Assembly (NCBI GenBank): GCA_902778985.1 | Contig: CACYZS010000068.1 | Location: 1-6,513, forward strand | Source of the DNA: an uncultured Ruminococcus sp. | Lineage (GTDB): Bacteria > Bacillota > Clostridia > Oscillospirales > CAG-272 | Direction of reading: 5' to 3' | DNA length: 6,513 nucleotides | Notes under the pieces: model-generated | Told to the model about the DNA's origin: nothing | What the model saw: only the letters and a program-made list of their open reading frames with translations | Databases searched by the model: none | Program-made: the position numbers and the translations under genes | Shown here: one piece after another, positions 1-5,758 of the stretch | Layout of the letters: every line of letters begins with the position of its first letter | Position numbering within the stretch: the first letter of the stretch is position 1

Positions 1-3
1 GTA

Positions 4-68
4 TAAAACGACGCGATTTCGGTCGCCCGGATCACGGATTCGGGCGGTGATCCGCGCGCCGCGTTTTA
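4..68. repeat. Nested inverted repeats upstream of the esterase promoter
   Basis: Three pairings are visible. An outer 7-bp arm TAAAACG (4-10) matches CGTTTTA (62-68). A perfect 8-bp hairpin pairs CGGATCAC (28-35) with GTGATCCG (47-54). A 6-bp hairpin pairs CGCCCG (24-29) with CGGGCG (41-46). The last two share bases 28-29, so they cannot form together. The A-rich left flank and TTTT on the right give it the look of a weak bidirectional terminator for a gene lying left of the window, but the T-tract is only four bases. A regulator-binding dyad or leader element is also possible. No coding frame through this stretch is convincing: all three forward frames stop by base 89. Confidence 0.4.
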
Positions 69-129
69 CGCGCAGGACAAAATATTGATACAATCCGACA
101 AATAGTTAATAGTAATTCTTCGCGTTAAA

Positions 130-138
130 TGCTATAAT
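130..138 (+). promoter_or_regulatory. Extended -10 promoter of the esterase unit
   Basis: The sequence TGCTATAAT is a perfect TGn-TATAAT extended -10 element of the housekeeping sigma factor class. Transcription would start near 145, about 40 bases before the chosen start codon of the first esterase. No good -35 hexamer lies 16-18 bases upstream (the region around 110-116 is AT-rich but unlike TTGACA), which fits an extended -10 promoter. A TTGATA at 85-90 is too far away to pair with it. No promoter was seen in the 44-base gap before the second esterase, so this one probably drives both. Confidence 0.65.
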
Positions 139-171
139 AGAGATATCAAACACAATGGGATTTTTCCGAAG

Positions 172-177
172 AAGGAG
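172..177 (+). promoter_or_regulatory. Ribosome binding site that fixes the first esterase start
   Basis: AAGGAG lies 7 bases before the ATG at 185. The earlier in-frame ATG at 155 has no such site and would put RRRRP in front of the lipoprotein signal, so 185 is the better start. Confidence 0.8.
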
Positions 178-184
178 ACCGACG

Positions 185-1348
185 ATGAAACGGACGCTTG
201 CGGCAATGCTTGCGGCGTTGCTTCTGTTTACGCTTGTTTCCTGCGCGGTGAAAGAGCAGGAAGAACAGCAGAGCGGGGAACAAAGTCAAACGCAGACCGA
301 AGAGAGCAAAAAACCGGAAACCACTACGGGACAAAATGACGACGAAAGCAAAAAAAGCGCCTTTTTTTACGGTGAGGAAAACGTGATCGACATTTATCTT
401 GTTGCAGGACAGTCCAACGCCGTCGGGTACACGAACATCGTGGACAAAAACGCGGCGTACGAATTTGCACCCGAACTCAAAAAAGGGTTTTCCAACGTTC
501 TTTTCGCGGGCAGACTGCGTTGGGATTCGGGGGATTATTACACCGCACAGGATTACGCGTGGCGCACGACGAAATTAGGGCTCGGAGCCGGCGGCGGTGA
601 GAAGATGGGACCGGAAGCCGGTATGGCAAAAGCACTCTCCGAATTTTATAATGAAACGAGCGGAAAGACAGCCGGCATCATCAAATACGGTCACGGCGGG
701 ACGAGTCTTCTTACAAAGGTGACCGATACCACGGGCCCCAGCAACAAGTACGGCACGTGGGTTTCGCCTTCGTACGCCGTAGCGGAACTGGGCTTCAAAA
801 ACCAAGCGGAATACAAAGCGAGCATGACCGGGGCGCTCTATCGCGAGTTTTTAGAGGTGATCAAGAATCGCTTGATGTCGCTGCGCGGCATGGGCTATAC
901 CAACGTCAATATCAAGGGACTTTACTGGATGCAGGGGGAAAACGACCGCCGCGAGCCGGATGAATACGCGGTGGCGTTCCGGTATTTCGCGTCCGATATT
1001 CGCCGCGACGTTGCCAGGATCGTGCGGGCAATGACGGCGGGAGACGATCGGGGCGCCGCCGAAATGCCGATCGTCGTCGGCACGATCTCGCAAACGCAGA
1101 ACTTGGAATATCCGAGAGCGGAGAGCGTAAACCTGGAATTTATTGCGATGCAGAAAAGACTTCCCGACTCCGTGTCGAATTGCTACGTGGTGGACAATTC
1201 TCAATACGCGATCTCAAGATACGACGAGAATACCGGCAAGGTGAATACGGACGGACTCGGATCGGATCAATGGCATTGGAACCAGGCGGATCAACTTGAG
1301 ATTGGTTTTAACGTTGGCAGGGAGTTCCTTTCCGCAGGCGGGGAATGA
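185..1348 (+). CDS. Lipid-anchored sialate O-acetylesterase/CE6-like carbohydrate esterase
   Basis: This 387-residue protein probably removes acetyl groups from a glycan outside the cell. Residues 1-19 form a lipoprotein signal peptide, and the lipobox L-V-S-C places the lipidated Cys at 20. A charged Glu/Gln/Lys/Thr-rich tether follows to about residue 60. The rest is an SGNH-fold esterase domain of the sialate O-acetylesterase (SASA) type. V-A-G-Q-S-N carries the nucleophile Ser77, W-M-Q-G-E-N-D spans 248-254, and Asp361-x-x-His364 (D-Q-W-H) supplies the rest of the catalytic set. GQSN followed by a Q-G-E motif is typical of this family; the exact substrate (sialic acid, xylan or other acetylated sugar) cannot be read from sequence. 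The gene precedes a second lipoprotein hydrolase by 44 bases. Its lysine codons are mostly AAA, whereas the next gene favours AAG. The stop is TGA. Confidence 0.85.
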   Translation: MKRTLAAMLAALLLFTLVSCAVKEQEEQQSGEQSQTQTEESKKPETTTGQNDDESKKSAFFYGEENVIDIYLVAGQSNAVGYTNIVDKNAAYEFAPELKKGFSNVLFAGRLRWDSGDYYTAQDYAWRTTKLGLGAGGGEKMGPEAGMAKALSEFYNETSGKTAGIIKYGHGGTSLLTKVTDTTGPSNKYGTWVSPSYAVAELGFKNQAEYKASMTGALYREFLEVIKNRLMSLRGMGYTNVNIKGLYWMQGENDRREPDEYAVAFRYFASDIRRDVARIVRAMTAGDDRGAAEMPIVVGTISQTQNLEYPRAESVNLEFIAMQKRLPDSVSNCYVVDNSQYAISRYDENTGKVNTDGLGSDQWHWNQADQLEIGFNVGREFLSAGGE

Positions 1349-1392
1349 CCGCGGCGTTTCGGATCATTTTTAAATGAAAGGATGAGACGGTT

Positions 1393-2700
1393 ATGAAAAA
1401 GTTCGTTTCTCTTGCTCTCGCGATCCTTCTTACGGGTACGCTGCTCGTCTCCTGCAGCAAGACCGGCGAGCCGTCGCCGACGGAAGGCACCACCCGCGCG
1501 ACCGGGAGTTCCGCTTCTGACGGTCAAACGACCGCGTCGGATAGCCCGGTCGAAGAGGAACCTCTGCTTTCCAGGTATCCCGTCGCGGACGCTCCCTTCG
1601 ATCCCGAATCCGGGATGACCGAGAATATGATCGCCCGTTCGGTGTACTACGAGGGCGATACCGCCCGGCTGAAGGCGAAACTCACGCAGGTCTTCGACGA
1701 GAGTTACACGGGGAAGACGAATGTCTTTTTCCTCGGCGACTCGATCTCGGACGGCAGCGGCAGCAACGGGGGAAGGTCTTTTAAGAAACTCGTCGAGAAT
1801 TGGTTTACCGAAAACGCGAAGAGCGCGACTGCCTGCCTGAACGTCAGTATCGGCGCGACCGACTCCTATCTCGCGGTGCACCGTGTAGACAGGGACGTTC
1901 TCTCGAAGAATCCGGACGTCATTTTCATCGAGTATATCAACGACCTCGATAACGACTTCTACAAAGCGACGATGGAAAGTCTGATCCGGAAGTGCCTTTC
2001 CGCGCCGAATAACCCCGCGGTCGTTCTGATCGAAATGGTGCTCGAGGACGGCGGGAACTGTCAGGCGTGTCACGCCGCCGCGGCGAAGGCGTACGGGGTG
2101 CCCGTGCTCTCCTATCGCGACGCGGTCATGCCGGAGGTCGAGGCGGGGAACTTCCGCTTTAACCAGATCTCGGGCGACGGCACGCATCCGAACAATCTCG
2201 GTCACTCGTGGGTCGCCGAGATCGTCACGCATTTCCTGACGGAAGTGAAGAACGCCCCCGCGACGGGTACGGTCACGGCGTTCGATCCGGCGACGCCCTC
2301 GATCACGGGCGACAAATACGCGAACGCCGGGATCTACGATAAGGACTCCGCGACCTTGACCGCGACGCCCGACGCGAACTTCACGCTGGATACCAAGCCG
2401 AGCAAATTCAAGAAGGGCTGGGCGACCAATACCGGCGGCACGATCACCTTTGAAGCGGAATTTGCGAACTTCGGTCTGCTGTACTACAAGACGACCGACG
2501 GCAAAACCGGCATCGTCAAGGTCGAAATCGACGGCGTGCAGGCGGGATTCGTGAACGGCAACTTCCCGGACGGATGGGGGGACTATCCGGCGGCGGTGGA
2601 GTTGTATACCTCAAACGAGGTCAAGACGCACACGGTCACGATCACCGTCACGAGCGCAATCAAAAAGCATTTTGAGATCCTGAGTTTGCTGATGTCCTGA
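1393..2700 (+). CDS. Lipid-anchored GDSL/SGNH hydrolase with C-terminal beta-rich domain
   Basis: This 435-residue surface lipoprotein is probably an ester hydrolase acting on an acylated carbohydrate. The signal peptide ends in lipobox L-V-S-C with Cys21, and a Ser/Thr/Gly/Pro/Glu-rich tether runs to about residue 58. All four SGNH blocks are visible: G-D-S with nucleophile Ser117, Gly154 in N-V-S-I-G, Asn183 in E-Y-I-N-D, and Asp262-x-x-His265 in D-G-T-H-P-N. The hydrolase domain ends near residue 285. Residues about 288-435 look like a separate beta-sandwich, with alternating hydrophobic and polar strands and many Thr, Val and Gly residues; it may bind the substrate, but I do not recognise it as a named family. 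An AAAGGA ribosome binding site (1377-1382) sits 10 bases before the ATG. The gene follows the first esterase without a visible promoter of its own and ends in TGA, before a shared terminator. Confidence 0.85.
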   Translation: MKKFVSLALAILLTGTLLVSCSKTGEPSPTEGTTRATGSSASDGQTTASDSPVEEEPLLSRYPVADAPFDPESGMTENMIARSVYYEGDTARLKAKLTQVFDESYTGKTNVFFLGDSISDGSGSNGGRSFKKLVENWFTENAKSATACLNVSIGATDSYLAVHRVDRDVLSKNPDVIFIEYINDLDNDFYKATMESLIRKCLSAPNNPAVVLIEMVLEDGGNCQACHAAAAKAYGVPVLSYRDAVMPEVEAGNFRFNQISGDGTHPNNLGHSWVAEIVTHFLTEVKNAPATGTVTAFDPATPSITGDKYANAGIYDKDSATLTATPDANFTLDTKPSKFKKGWATNTGGTITFEAEFANFGLLYYKTTDGKTGIVKVEIDGVQAGFVNGNFPDGWGDYPAAVELYTSNEVKTHTVTITVTSAIKKHFEILSLLMS

Positions 2701-2740
2701 CGGAGACGGCAGGGAAAAGAGGGACGTTTCGGGGCGGGAT

Positions 2741-2807
2741 CTTGGTATTTGCGACGCACTGCGCCGTAAATACAAGGGGTTCGATTTCAACCGAAGAGAC
2801 GCTTCGG
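2741..2807. repeat. Two small inverted repeats after the second esterase
   Basis: GTATTT (2745-2750) pairs with AAATAC (2768-2773), with partial outer pairing from 2741 to 2777. A second perfect 6-bp hairpin, CCGAAG (2791-2796) with CTTCGG (2802-2807), has a five-base loop and extra outer TCGA pairing (2781-2784 with 2809-2812). Neither is followed by a T-tract, so neither is itself an intrinsic terminator. They may fold in the 3' untranslated region and protect the transcript end. Nothing coding is seen between 2701 and 2864. Confidence 0.35.
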
Positions 2808-2826
2808 GTCGAGATAGAGTTCCGAT

Positions 2827-2866
2827 AAAAAAACAAGGCGGGAAAACCCGCCTTGTTCGTTTTTTT
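2827..2866. terminator. Bidirectional intrinsic terminator between convergent operons
   Basis: A perfect 11-bp stem (2832-2842 with 2847-2857) closes an AAAA loop. It is flanked by seven A residues on the left (2827-2833, overlapping the stem) and seven T residues on the right (2860-2866). Read rightwards it ends the esterase unit. Read leftwards the stem runs straight into a T-tract, so it is an even better terminator for the minus-strand operon. The hydrolase stop codon TAA (2865-2867) overlaps the right-hand T-tract, so no spare sequence separates gene end from terminator. Confidence 0.93.
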
Positions 2867-4172
2867 AGAGAAGTTCCAGCGCCCGGTCGCGGATCATAAG
2901 CAGTCCCTCTCCGGGAACCGCGACGTCGCACCCGACGCGCCCGACCGCCTCTTCGATCATACCGAGCACCGCAGCCCGCCCGATCTTGTTTTCGAGCGTT
3001 TTCAGCAGCGCGTAGTCGTCGAACGCCTCTTTCATGACTTTCAGCCTCTGCGAGGGGATCGGCTTGCCGTTCCTTCCGGGGTAAACGACGTACGACGTTC
3101 CCGGTGAACCGAGGTAGAAACAGGGATCGGCGAAAGGATCCGCGATCCCGTGCGTCAGCACGTCGTAGTAATAGTTGTAGCCCCAATGCAGAAAGCCTTT
3201 TGCGTTTGAAAGGTACAGGTGCAGACCGAGCAGACGGTTGCGCGCCTGGGGCAGGGTGATCACGCGGTTGGCGTTGCCCTCGTTGATGACGCCGCCCGTG
3301 TAGTAGATCCAGAAGTTTTCGCACCCGGAAACGAACTTGTCAAGGTCGGGAGAGATCTCCCGCACAACCGGGATATCGACCGTTCCGCCCTCGTAGAACG
3401 AGTAGTTGCTCATGGCGTCGAAGGTGGTCAGGCTCGGTTCGATCCCGCGAAGCAGCGACGCCGCGAAACGGTAGTTGTCAAGATGCTCTGCTTGCGGTTC
3501 GTCCGAGACGTGGAAGAAGGTCTTGTCGCGGATCCCAAGCCGGTCGAGCACCGGGAGCAGGGCGGGGATATACGCCCGCAGAAAGTCCGCGTACTCGGCG
3601 GAACGCGCGTCGGTGTCCCACCCGAAAATACGCTTGGTCTCGCCGTCGACCTCCGCCACGATCTTGGGCGCGTGTCCCGCACCCCATTGGGTGAACAGGT
3701 GCGAATGCTCGAAGTACCGGATCCCCTTGCTCTTACAGAGCAAAACGAACCGCTCGAAGAGCGAAAAGTCGAAGGAATAGACGCCGTTCCGTTTCGTCAC
3801 CCGGACGAGTTGGACGGTCTTCCGTTCCTTTCCGCGCTGGGTATCGAGCGGCGGGGTGAACGCCGGCGTCAGGATCATGTTGATCCCGTGTTTCGCCGCC
3901 GTTTCGACGAAGTCGCCGATGATCGAAAAGAGCCGCTCCGAAAAGATCGTTTCCCCGTAGACGTCGGCGAGCGCGTCACAGTAGAACCAGTTGGTGCACT
4001 TTAATCCGCTCTCCGGAACCTCTTTGTCGAGCACCTCGATCTCGAAGGCCTTTTCCGAGAGGGCGTTGCCGCGGTACAGGTCGTAAAAGACGCAGGTGAG
4101 GCGGTATTTCCCGGGCGCGAGCCGCGCCCCGTCGGGGTTGATCTCCACCCACAGCGCCTGCACGTCGCGCAC
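2865..4172 (-). CDS. DUF4091/GH123 hydrolase, C-terminal part with the catalytic domain
   Basis: The frame is open from just after the TAG (4238) to the TAA at 2865-2867. The first usable start codon is a GTG at 4172, but no ribosome binding site precedes it, so independent translation is doubtful. It encodes 435 residues from that GTG. From that start, the end of the N-terminal sandwich covers roughly 1-50 and the catalytic barrel begins near 55 (T-N-W-F-Y-C-D-A-L-A). The Asp224-Glu225 pair lies in F-F-H-V-S-D-E-P. The DUF4091 hallmark region G-F-L-H-W-G-Y-N is followed by Y-V-V-Y-P-G and a helical tail with F-D-D-Y-A-L-L. All expected catalytic features survive, which argues against long-standing decay. 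The family assignment is firm; beta-N-acetylgalactosaminidase activity is an inference from GH123. Confidence 0.8.
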   Translation of the reverse strand: MRDVQALWVEINPDGARLAPGKYRLTCVFYDLYRGNALSEKAFEIEVLDKEVPESGLKCTNWFYCDALADVYGETIFSERLFSIIGDFVETAAKHGINMILTPAFTPPLDTQRGKERKTVQLVRVTKRNGVYSFDFSLFERFVLLCKSKGIRYFEHSHLFTQWGAGHAPKIVAEVDGETKRIFGWDTDARSAEYADFLRAYIPALLPVLDRLGIRDKTFFHVSDEPQAEHLDNYRFAASLLRGIEPSLTTFDAMSNYSFYEGGTVDIPVVREISPDLDKFVSGCENFWIYYTGGVINEGNANRVITLPQARNRLLGLHLYLSNAKGFLHWGYNYYYDVLTHGIADPFADPCFYLGSPGTSYVVYPGRNGKPIPSQRLKVMKEAFDDYALLKTLENKIGRAAVLGMIEEAVGRVGCDVAVPGEGLLMIRDRALELL

Positions 4173-4238
4173 GGCGTTCAGGGTATAGGTCTGCCCCTCT
4201 TCAAAATACCGCTGACTGAAATCGTCGTACTCGATACG

Positions 4239-4583
4239 CTAGCCGCGGTCGCGAAGGAACAGGGGATCAGGGTAGAGCGAGGGTTCGCCTGAGACGAAAT
4301 ACTCGGGTTTCAGGTTGTTCGGCACCGGGTTGACGACCGGCACGTTCCCGATTTTGTAGACGTCGAAGGGAAGCGCGTCGGACGAGGATTTGATCGAAAA
4401 CCCCACCGGAAGGACCGTCGCTTCGCCATCCCCCGGGTACGAATAGGTCACTTTGAACGAGTAGGTCCCGTTCGCGGGCATCTTCGCGCAGTCGATCGGT
4501 TTTCCGTTGATCTTTTTCGGCGTGACGTCGGCGATCGAGGAGTAGATCTCGCTTAGATAAGGTCGTTTTTCGTTTGCGTTCAC
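4239..4583 (-). CDS. DUF4091/GH123 hydrolase, N-terminal part ending at the premature TAG
   Basis: This 114-residue open frame starts with GTG at 4583, which shares two bases with the TGA of the deacetylase gene, and stops at TAG (4239-4241). The start is well supported by AAGGAG at 4597-4592. The product has alternating strand-like segments and the P-S-L-Y-P-D-P-L stretch typical of the N-terminal beta-sandwich of DUF4091 proteins. That fold is incomplete here, because its later strands (including L-W-V-E-I-N) lie beyond the stop. There is no signal peptide or membrane segment. On its own it would be a truncated domain without catalytic residues. It is best read as the front end of the interrupted hydrolase, not as a separate gene. 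Confidence 0.7.
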   Translation of the reverse strand: MNANEKRPYLSEIYSSIADVTPKKINGKPIDCAKMPANGTYSFKVTYSYPGDGEATVLPVGFSIKSSSDALPFDVYKIGNVPVVNPVPNNLKPEYFVSGEPSLYPDPLFLRDRG

Positions 4584-5758
4584 TCTTTGATCTCCTTTCC
4601 GCCGACGAAGACTTTTTTCAGGTTGCGTTCGCCGTCAAAGAGCAGGACGTCGGCGTCTTTGCCCACGTCGAGCGACCCCTTCCGGTCGGCAAAACCGGCG
4701 ATGCGGGCGGGCGTCAGCGTGCAACTTTCGGCGGCGTCCGCGAGCGGCACGCCGTAGCGCAGGGCGGTCGCAAAGCAGACGTCCATCGTCCCGACCGAGC
4801 CCGCGAACGAACTCCGGTCGAAGAGTTTCGCCACGCCGTCCTCGATCATGACCGGCGTTCCCGTGTTTTTCTCGCCGAGGATCGATTCTTTTGCTTCGGT
4901 TCCCGCCGCGCGCATGGCGTCGGTGATCAGGGCGGTCTTTTTTGCCCCTTTGATCTTGAAGCAGAGAAGCATGGTCTCGCGCGGGATATGTTTGCCGTCG
5001 GCGATCAGTTCGACCGTGAAGCCGTCCTCAAGGTACGCCGCCTCGACGATCCCGCCGTGGACCGTCTGCCCCTCTTTGTGTTCGGTCGTGGTGCTGCAGT
5101 AAAGGTGCGTGATATGCGAAAAGCCCTTGGCGTAGTACGCAAGAGCAGTTTCGGCGTTTGCCGCGCTGTGTCCGATCGACGCAAGGATCCCGCGTTCGCG
5201 CGTCCAGTCGGCGAACAGGTCCATTCCGGGCAGTTCGGGTGCGGCGTCAAAACGGACGATATGCCCGCGCGAGAGGGCATACAGTTCGTTCAGTTCTTTT
5301 TCCGTCGGGATCTTCTGTTCCGTGATCGCCTGCGCGCCTTTGGACGCCGCCGCGAAATACGGTCCCTCAAGGTGGATCCCGAGGATCTCGCTCCCGCCTT
5401 CGGGCGTTCCGTTCTCGATCGCGTCGCCCAACCGCCCGATCCCGGCGTAGAGCACTTCGTCGGGGCAGGTCAGGGTGGTCGCGAGCAGGGAAGTCGTGCC
5501 GTGCTTCGCGTGGGTCTTCAAGACCGTTTCGATCGCGTCGGGATCGGCGTCGAGGAAGTCGGCGCCCCCGCCGCCGTGGACGTGCAGATCGACGAACCCG
5601 GGAAGCACGTAGCCGCCCGCCGCGTCGATTATTCGCGCGCCCCCGGGGATCGGTTCGTCAGCGTCCCGGATCGCGACGATCTTCTCGTCGAACAGAAGGG
5701 TCTTGCCCTTCAGCACCCGATCGGGCGTTACGAGAACGCCGTTGACTACGGCGATCAT
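4580..5758 (-). CDS. nagA: NagA-like N-acetylhexosamine-6-phosphate deacetylase
   Basis: This 392-residue cytoplasmic amidohydrolase should remove acetate from an N-acetylhexosamine 6-phosphate, the step before deamination by the NagB-like neighbour. The metal-dependent TIM-barrel motifs are in order: H59-V-H61-G-G-G-G, Glu131 in H-L-E-G-P-Y, His197 in I-G-H-S, His218 in T-H-L-Y, His257 in A-D-G-K-H, and catalytic Asp280 in I-T-D-A-M-R. The C-terminal G-S-L-D-V-G-K-D-A-D-V-L-L-F is the usual amidohydrolase closing strand. The ATG at 5758 forms an ATGA overlap with the stop of the NagB-like gene, which supports it over the longer open frame reaching 6202; the length also fits the family. The region after His218 reads C-S-T-T-T-E-H-K-E-G-Q where classical NagA has N-A-M and then H-R-E-P-G, so this belongs to a divergent clade and its true sugar may differ (GalNAc-6-P is an alternative). 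Confidence 0.88.
   Translation of the reverse strand: MIAVVNGVLVTPDRVLKGKTLLFDEKIVAIRDADEPIPGGARIIDAAGGYVLPGFVDLHVHGGGGADFLDADPDAIETVLKTHAKHGTTSLLATTLTCPDEVLYAGIGRLGDAIENGTPEGGSEILGIHLEGPYFAAASKGAQAITEQKIPTEKELNELYALSRGHIVRFDAAPELPGMDLFADWTRERGILASIGHSAANAETALAYYAKGFSHITHLYCSTTTEHKEGQTVHGGIVEAAYLEDGFTVELIADGKHIPRETMLLCFKIKGAKKTALITDAMRAAGTEAKESILGEKNTGTPVMIEDGVAKLFDRSSFAGSVGTMDVCFATALRYGVPLADAAESCTLTPARIAGFADRKGSLDVGKDADVLLFDGERNLKKVFVGGKEIKE
4592..4597 (-). promoter_or_regulatory. Ribosome binding site of the hydrolase inside the deacetylase 3' end
   Basis: On the minus strand AAGGAG encodes part of the K-E-I-K-E tail of the deacetylase and lies 8 bases before the hydrolase GTG at 4583. It fixes that start and indicates translational coupling of the two genes. 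Confidence 0.8.

Larger units (their letters stand above)
2865..4583 (-). pseudogene. DUF4091/GH123-type glycoside hydrolase interrupted by an in-frame TAG
   Basis: Read as one gene, this spans 573 codons including the stop, a normal length for DUF4091 glycoside hydrolases. The GTG start at 4583 overlaps the TGA of the upstream deacetylase gene and has an AAGGAG site 8 bases away. A beta-rich N-terminal domain leads into a TIM-barrel-like catalytic domain with the Asp361-Glu362 pair (H-V-S-D-E-P), then the DUF4091 C-terminal region. Codon 115 (4239-4241) is TAG in the same frame; the frame is open on both sides and family-like sequence continues directly after it. GH123 enzymes are known as beta-N-acetylgalactosaminidases that use an Asp-Glu pair in substrate-assisted catalysis. 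There is no signal peptide, so the full product would be cytoplasmic. It is either a fresh nonsense mutation, a sequencing error, or a read-through/recoded amber; the sequence alone cannot decide. The two halves are listed separately below. Confidence 0.75.

Noticed and set aside
85..90. TTGATA as a -35 element
   Set aside because: It is 42 bases from the TATAAT, and no convincing -10 lies 16-18 bases after it.
155..184. Alternative start of the first esterase at ATG 155
   Set aside because: It lacks a ribosome binding site and would add ten residues including four Arg in front of a complete lipoprotein signal; the ATG at 185 has AAGGAG at good spacing.
1291..2232. Long minus-strand open frame (313 codons) across the SGNH hydrolase
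   Set aside because: It lies antisense to a gene with all four SGNH motifs, its product is Arg-rich with no recognisable motif, and it is explained by GC-rich codon structure.
2611..3324. Minus-strand open frame (237 codons) across the terminator
   Set aside because: It runs through a strong terminator hairpin and two real genes in other frames, with an Arg-rich, motif-free product.
3219..4004. Plus-strand open frame (261 codons) opposite the hydrolase
   Set aside because: It is a shadow of the GH123-type catalytic domain; no ribosome binding site or family motif.
4226..4238. Small inverted repeat CGTA/TACG right after the TAG, as a possible read-through element
   Set aside because: Only four base pairs around a five-base loop; too weak and too likely by chance to support a recoding signal.
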